Source of the DNA: Patiriisocius sp047730165
GTDB taxonomy: Bacteria; Bacteroidota; Bacteroidia; Flavobacteriales; Flavobacteriaceae
Assembly (NCBI RefSeq): GCF_047730165.1
Contig: NZ_CP159834.1
Span: 620,001 to 684,000 of the forward strand
Reading direction: 5' to 3'
Length of the DNA stretch: 64,000 nucleotides
Of the stretch, positions 61,185 to 64,000 are shown piece by piece. The notes beneath the pieces were generated by a model that was not told the DNA's origin, searched no databases, and saw only the letters and a list, made by a program, of their open reading frames with translations. Each line of letters starts with the position of its first letter. Within the stretch, counting starts at the first letter, position 1. The position numbers and the translations under genes are program-made.

Positions 61185-62683
61185 GTCTTAAAGATATTAA
61201 AGCCTCTTACATCGACCATAAAGTACAAATCATTGCCGTAGATAGCCTTGGTCGTATCTTAGCTTCTGACGATGTACTCTTTCCTTTAAAAAAAAATCAA
61301 AAACTAGAGGAGCAACATCCTTTCTTCTTTACGTTACTTCCTTTGTTTGCGAATGACACCGTGAGTGAATCATTTACATGTGTTAATCTAGAAATAGGAA
61401 CAGTCTCAAAAATAGTAGACATTTCAATCCTCAAAAAAGAAGAAAAATTATATGTGGTTTTTACAGATTTTACGAGTCATTATATTAAAATACGTCCAAT
61501 ACTTCAAGGAAAAAATGAATCTATTATCGCGAGGAATACGCTCAGTTTTGAGCGTGAAGTGCATTTTGCGAAAGAAAAATTTAAAAATAATTTCTTAGCG
61601 CATTTAAATCATGAAATTCGCAGCCCTTTAAATGCACTATTGGGTTTTACAGACTTACTAAGTGAAACAGAGCTCACATTTCAGCAAAAAGAAATCATTG
61701 GTGTTTTGCAAAGAACAGGGTCAATCATAAAAGTGCTTATGGATGACCTACTTGATGTTTCAAAAATAGAAAAAGGAGCACTGGATATTAAAAAAGTGCC
61801 TTTTAATCTACATACTTTGATTGCTGGTGGCATAAAGCACTTTCAGATTAAAAAAAACAGCTCAAATGTAGAACTTACCTATTGTACAGAAAGCGATGTG
61901 CCTACTAAGTTAACAGGAGACCCTACACGAACTATGCGGATCTTTTACAACATAATTGAAAATGCTTTTAAAAATACAAAAAAAGGATCTATCGTATTGC
62001 ACACTTCACTCATTGAGATGATAGAAAAAGATGTGGCGTCTATCCAGTTTAAAATTTCTGATACCGGCAGCGGTATTCCTGAGAATCAATTAACAGCTGT
62101 ATTTGACTCCTATGTGCAATTACAAAGGGAAGGGTTAAAACCGTCAGGCACTGGACTAGGGTTGAAAATTGTTAAAGATCTTACAACCATGTTAGGCGGC
62201 ACTGTTACTGTTCATAGTGAGGCTGGAAAAGGAAGTGATTTCACTGTAATTTTGCCATTTAAGATTCGTAATAATACACCAAAAAGCAAAACCAACCCCA
62301 AGGGCTCTGGCATTATAATTAGCAAACATATTCTTGCCGTCGAAGATGACACTCTAAGTCAAATGCTACTAATGAAACAGTTTGCAGGAGATGAAGGAGG
62401 TTTCAAACTCCAGATTGCTACAGATACAAAAGCCGCGATTCAAATGCTAAAAGTCAAAAAATATACGGCAATCATCATTAGGCAAAATTATAATACCACT
62501 ACAGGTATTGAGTTTATGCAAAAACTAAAAAGCGACCCTAAACTAAGCTCCATACCAGTATTAGTAGTGAGCGGCAAGGCAATGATTAATGAGCAGGAAG
62601 CTATAATAAATCTAGGCGCAACAGCCTTTTTAAAGAAGCCTTATTCAAAATATGAACTTATAACAGCCCTGCAACAATTGTAA
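61181..62683 (+). CDS. Soluble hybrid histidine kinase with degenerate receiver domain
   Basis: 500 residues, no membrane segment or signal peptide. Residues 1-125 form a PAS-like sensory region. The DHp domain carries HLNHEIRSPLNALLGF with phospho-accepting His144. The CA domain has N box NIIENAFKN, G1 ISDTGSGIPE and G2 GTGLGLKIVK. From about residue 385 a receiver domain follows (HILAVEDDTLSQ, VLVVSGKA, FLKKPYSKYEL): the acidic pair, the Ser and the Lys are present, but the phospho-accepting Asp is Arg434 (AIIIRQNYN). The start overlaps the GTPase stop, implying that the two proteins work together. Confidence 0.92.
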   Translation: MSLKDIKASYIDHKVQIIAVDSLGRILASDDVLFPLKKNQKLEEQHPFFFTLLPLFANDTVSESFTCVNLEIGTVSKIVDISILKKEEKLYVVFTDFTSHYIKIRPILQGKNESIIARNTLSFEREVHFAKEKFKNNFLAHLNHEIRSPLNALLGFTDLLSETELTFQQKEIIGVLQRTGSIIKVLMDDLLDVSKIEKGALDIKKVPFNLHTLIAGGIKHFQIKKNSSNVELTYCTESDVPTKLTGDPTRTMRIFYNIIENAFKNTKKGSIVLHTSLIEMIEKDVASIQFKISDTGSGIPENQLTAVFDSYVQLQREGLKPSGTGLGLKIVKDLTTMLGGTVTVHSEAGKGSDFTVILPFKIRNNTPKSKTNPKGSGIIISKHILAVEDDTLSQMLLMKQFAGDEGGFKLQIATDTKAAIQMLKVKKYTAIIIRQNYNTTTGIEFMQKLKSDPKLSSIPVLVVSGKAMINEQEAIINLGATAFLKKPYSKYELITALQQL

Positions 62684-62685
62684 GG

Positions 62686-63111
62686 TTATTCTTTATTAAG
62701 TAAGTAGCGATAGTCTTCCATGTCAAGACCTCCTTGATAAATCTCGATAGAACGCTTTATCAATTTTGCCGCAAGCACCTCGGTATAGCCAAGACCAATA
62801 GCATATTTCACGATTAATGTGCGCTCATTGTCATCTATCTCGTGATCTGCAAAAATTATTTCAAAAAGATCGTGCATACGCTCTAGACGGCGATTTGCAT
62901 CATTAGGAGGGTTTATAGGGTACTTATTTGGTGTTTTTAATACTTGATCATACTCAGGTTCATCTATATCTAGTTTACGTGCAAAACGACGCAGCATTTT
63001 TTCTTCATCAGCATTTAATGCTCCATCCGCGGCAGCCATACTTACGATAGACGCAAAATGTCCAATGTTTCGTTTATGTTCTCCACTCTCAAATAAATCT
63101 GTAAATGACAT
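62686..63111 (-). CDS. TerB-like protein
   Basis: 141 residues from ATG 63111 (MSFTDLFESGEHKRNIGHFASIV); upstream in-frame codons extend past the promoter element. It is all-helical and matches the TerB/DjlA-like fold, with MAAADGALNADEEKMLRRFARKL and a second FADHEIDDNERTLIVKYAIGLGY, each holding acidic residues that could bind a metal. Many TerB-like proteins have no link to tellurite resistance. It is convergent with the histidine kinase gene, 2 bases apart. Confidence 0.85.
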   Translation of the reverse strand: MSFTDLFESGEHKRNIGHFASIVSMAAADGALNADEEKMLRRFARKLDIDEPEYDQVLKTPNKYPINPPNDANRRLERMHDLFEIIFADHEIDDNERTLIVKYAIGLGYTEVLAAKLIKRSIEIYQGGLDMEDYRYLLNKE

Positions 63112-63129
63112 AGTATATATTTTATACTG

Positions 63130-63137
63130 CAAATATA
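63130..63137 (-). promoter_or_regulatory. -7 promoter element of the TerB-like gene
   Basis: On the minus strand TATATTTG, an exact TANNTTTG match, 18 bases before the ATG. A minus-strand TTG lies 24 bases further upstream, slightly outside the usual spacing. Confidence 0.5.
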
Positions 63138-63241
63138 AAACAAGCCTCAAAATTTTCCGAGCAAAGCAAGAAATTATTTTTATTTTACTTCAAAAATTTC
63201 AAAACCATTAAAAGGTATCGTGTTAATTATACATCAAGAGC

Positions 63242-64000
63242 TTAAAAAGCATTATCAATGATATCTTGAACCGCTTCTGGATTTAATAATGTCGAAATAT
63301 CGCCCAAATTACTGCTATCCCCTTCTGCAATTTTTCGTAGAATTCTGCGCATTATTTTGCCGCTTCTTGTTTTTGGTAAGCCCTGGGTGAATTGTATCTT
63401 TTCTAGTTTTGCAATCGGCCCTATTTCTGAAGCAATCATATCGTTTACCTCATTCCTGAGCTCGTTTTCGTCTTTGCCTTGCTCATTTTTTAATGTCACA
63501 AACCCATATAAAGCCGTTCCTTTAATGTCGTGCGGAAAGCCCACCACTGCACTTTCTGCTACTAATGGATGTTGATCAATGGCATCTTCTATGGGTGCGG
63601 TTCCTAGATTATGGCCAGATACAATGATGACGTCATCTACCCTACCCGTTATTCTATAATTACCAAGTTCATCTCGCAACGCGCCGTCACCCGTAAAATA
63701 TTTTCCGTTAAAGCTAGCGAAATAGGTTTCTTTATATCGTTCGTGATTTCCATAGATAGTGCGCGCCATGGAGGGCCACGGAAATTTTACACACATCCTA
63801 CCTTCTGCTTTTATTTCTAAAATCTCATTGCCATTTTCATCCATTAAACATGGCTGAATCCCCGGTAATGGTAGTGTGGCATATGTGGGTATACTTTCTG
63901 TAATTCCAGGGATGGAGGTAATCATGATACCACCATTTTCAGTTTGCCACCACGTATCTACAATTGGACACTTATTTTTACCAATGTGATCATCATACCA
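63242..64000 (-). CDS. acs: Acetyl-coenzyme A synthetase, C-terminal part (partial)
   Basis: The frame enters from the right edge and ends at 63242, giving about 252 residues of a protein that should be near 630. Visible are WYDDHIGKNKCPIVDTWWQTENGG (split here by the family A5 region), TGDGALRDELGNYRITGRVDDVIIVSGHNLG and the C-terminal catalytic-lysine motif PKTRSGKIMRRILR, whose Lys is acetylated in known Acs. It converts acetate, ATP and CoA to acetyl-CoA. The DENGNEILEI and FPWPSMARTIYG segments fit the Acs, not the propionyl-CoA, family. Confidence 0.93.
   Translation of the reverse strand, partial: WYDDHIGKNKCPIVDTWWQTENGGIMITSIPGITESIPTYATLPLPGIQPCLMDENGNEILEIKAEGRMCVKFPWPSMARTIYGNHERYKETYFASFNGKYFTGDGALRDELGNYRITGRVDDVIIVSGHNLGTAPIEDAIDQHPLVAESAVVGFPHDIKGTALYGFVTLKNEQGKDENELRNEVNDMIASEIGPIAKLEKIQFTQGLPKTRSGKIMRRILRKIAEGDSSNLGDISTLLNPEAVQDIIDNAF

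Noticed and set aside
62686..63111. Tellurite resistance
   Set aside because: Only a TerB-like fold is present, with no terZACDE neighbours; the fold alone does not indicate tellurite resistance.
1..64000. CRISPR arrays, insertion sequences, prophage or integrase genes
   Set aside because: None seen: no regularly spaced direct repeats of 25-40 bases and no transposase or phage-like protein among the frames.

Overview
The window looks like chromosomal DNA of a marine-type member of the Flavobacteriaceae (Bacteroidota), possibly Dokdonia or a close relative; the genus is a guess from overall gene content. The evidence is an A+T-rich sequence, a SusC/SusD pair, a secreted protease with a type IX secretion (T9SS) sorting domain, many Bacteroidota-only families (DUF6503, DUF3109, DUF4286, DUF6428, HTTM), no Shine-Dalgarno sequences at starts, and promoters of the Bacteroidota type (TTG, 17-23 bases, TANNTTTG). 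No phage, insertion sequence or CRISPR array was seen.

Layout. 1-3.9 kb: end of an RND adaptor and its pump. 4.1-8.4 kb (minus): SusD and SusC, with no regulator or glycosidase beside them. 8.9-13.9 kb: aspS, a small membrane protein, a cold-shock protein, tadA and dxs. 13.9-18.0 kb (minus): a fungalysin-type protease and a dNTP triphosphohydrolase. 18.1-27.3 kb: a probable phosphate-acquisition block (TonB receptor, beta-helix lipoprotein, OprO/P-type porin, Pit transporter with a PhoU-like tail). Three promoters in this block share 11-base repeats at a fixed distance from a weak -7 element. 27.4-29.4 kb: a ChrA transporter and a DUF6503 protein. 30.0-33.1 kb: ribonucleotide reductase nrdB-nrdA, with the ATP-cone on NrdB. 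33.2-37.0 kb: DUF3109, a probable structured RNA, MarC, a C-terminal processing protease and dCMP deaminase. 37.2-42.7 kb: a T9SS-domain remnant, tRNA-Leu, prs, rplY, pth, ribF and an HTTM protein. 42.8-50.4 kb: serS, a TPR protein, DUF4286, rsmA, mgtE, a cupin and a 2-hydroxyacid dehydrogenase. 50.5-53.7 kb: a decaying stretch holding a broken VOC gene and a remnant arsenic operon (arsR, DUF6428, broken acetyltransferase, arsC, broken DUF1304, no efflux pump). 53.7-59.2 kb: a flavodoxin-fold reductase, a two-domain acyltransferase for amino-acid lipids, aspartate kinase, an acetyltransferase and fbp. 59.3-62.7 kb: a signalling module. 62.7-64 kb: a TerB-like protein and the end of acs.

The most interesting part is 59.3-62.7 kb. 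It encodes a coiled-coil protein, a protein with a longin/roadblock-like C-terminus, a Ras/Rab-like small GTPase and a cytosolic hybrid histidine kinase whose receiver domain has Arg in place of the phospho-accepting Asp. The GTPase and kinase genes overlap by ATGA. This has the parts list of MglA/MglB- or conservon-type GTPase switches in a different arrangement. Next in interest are the shared promoter architecture of the phosphate genes and a probable ~200-nt structured RNA on the minus strand near 34.0 kb.
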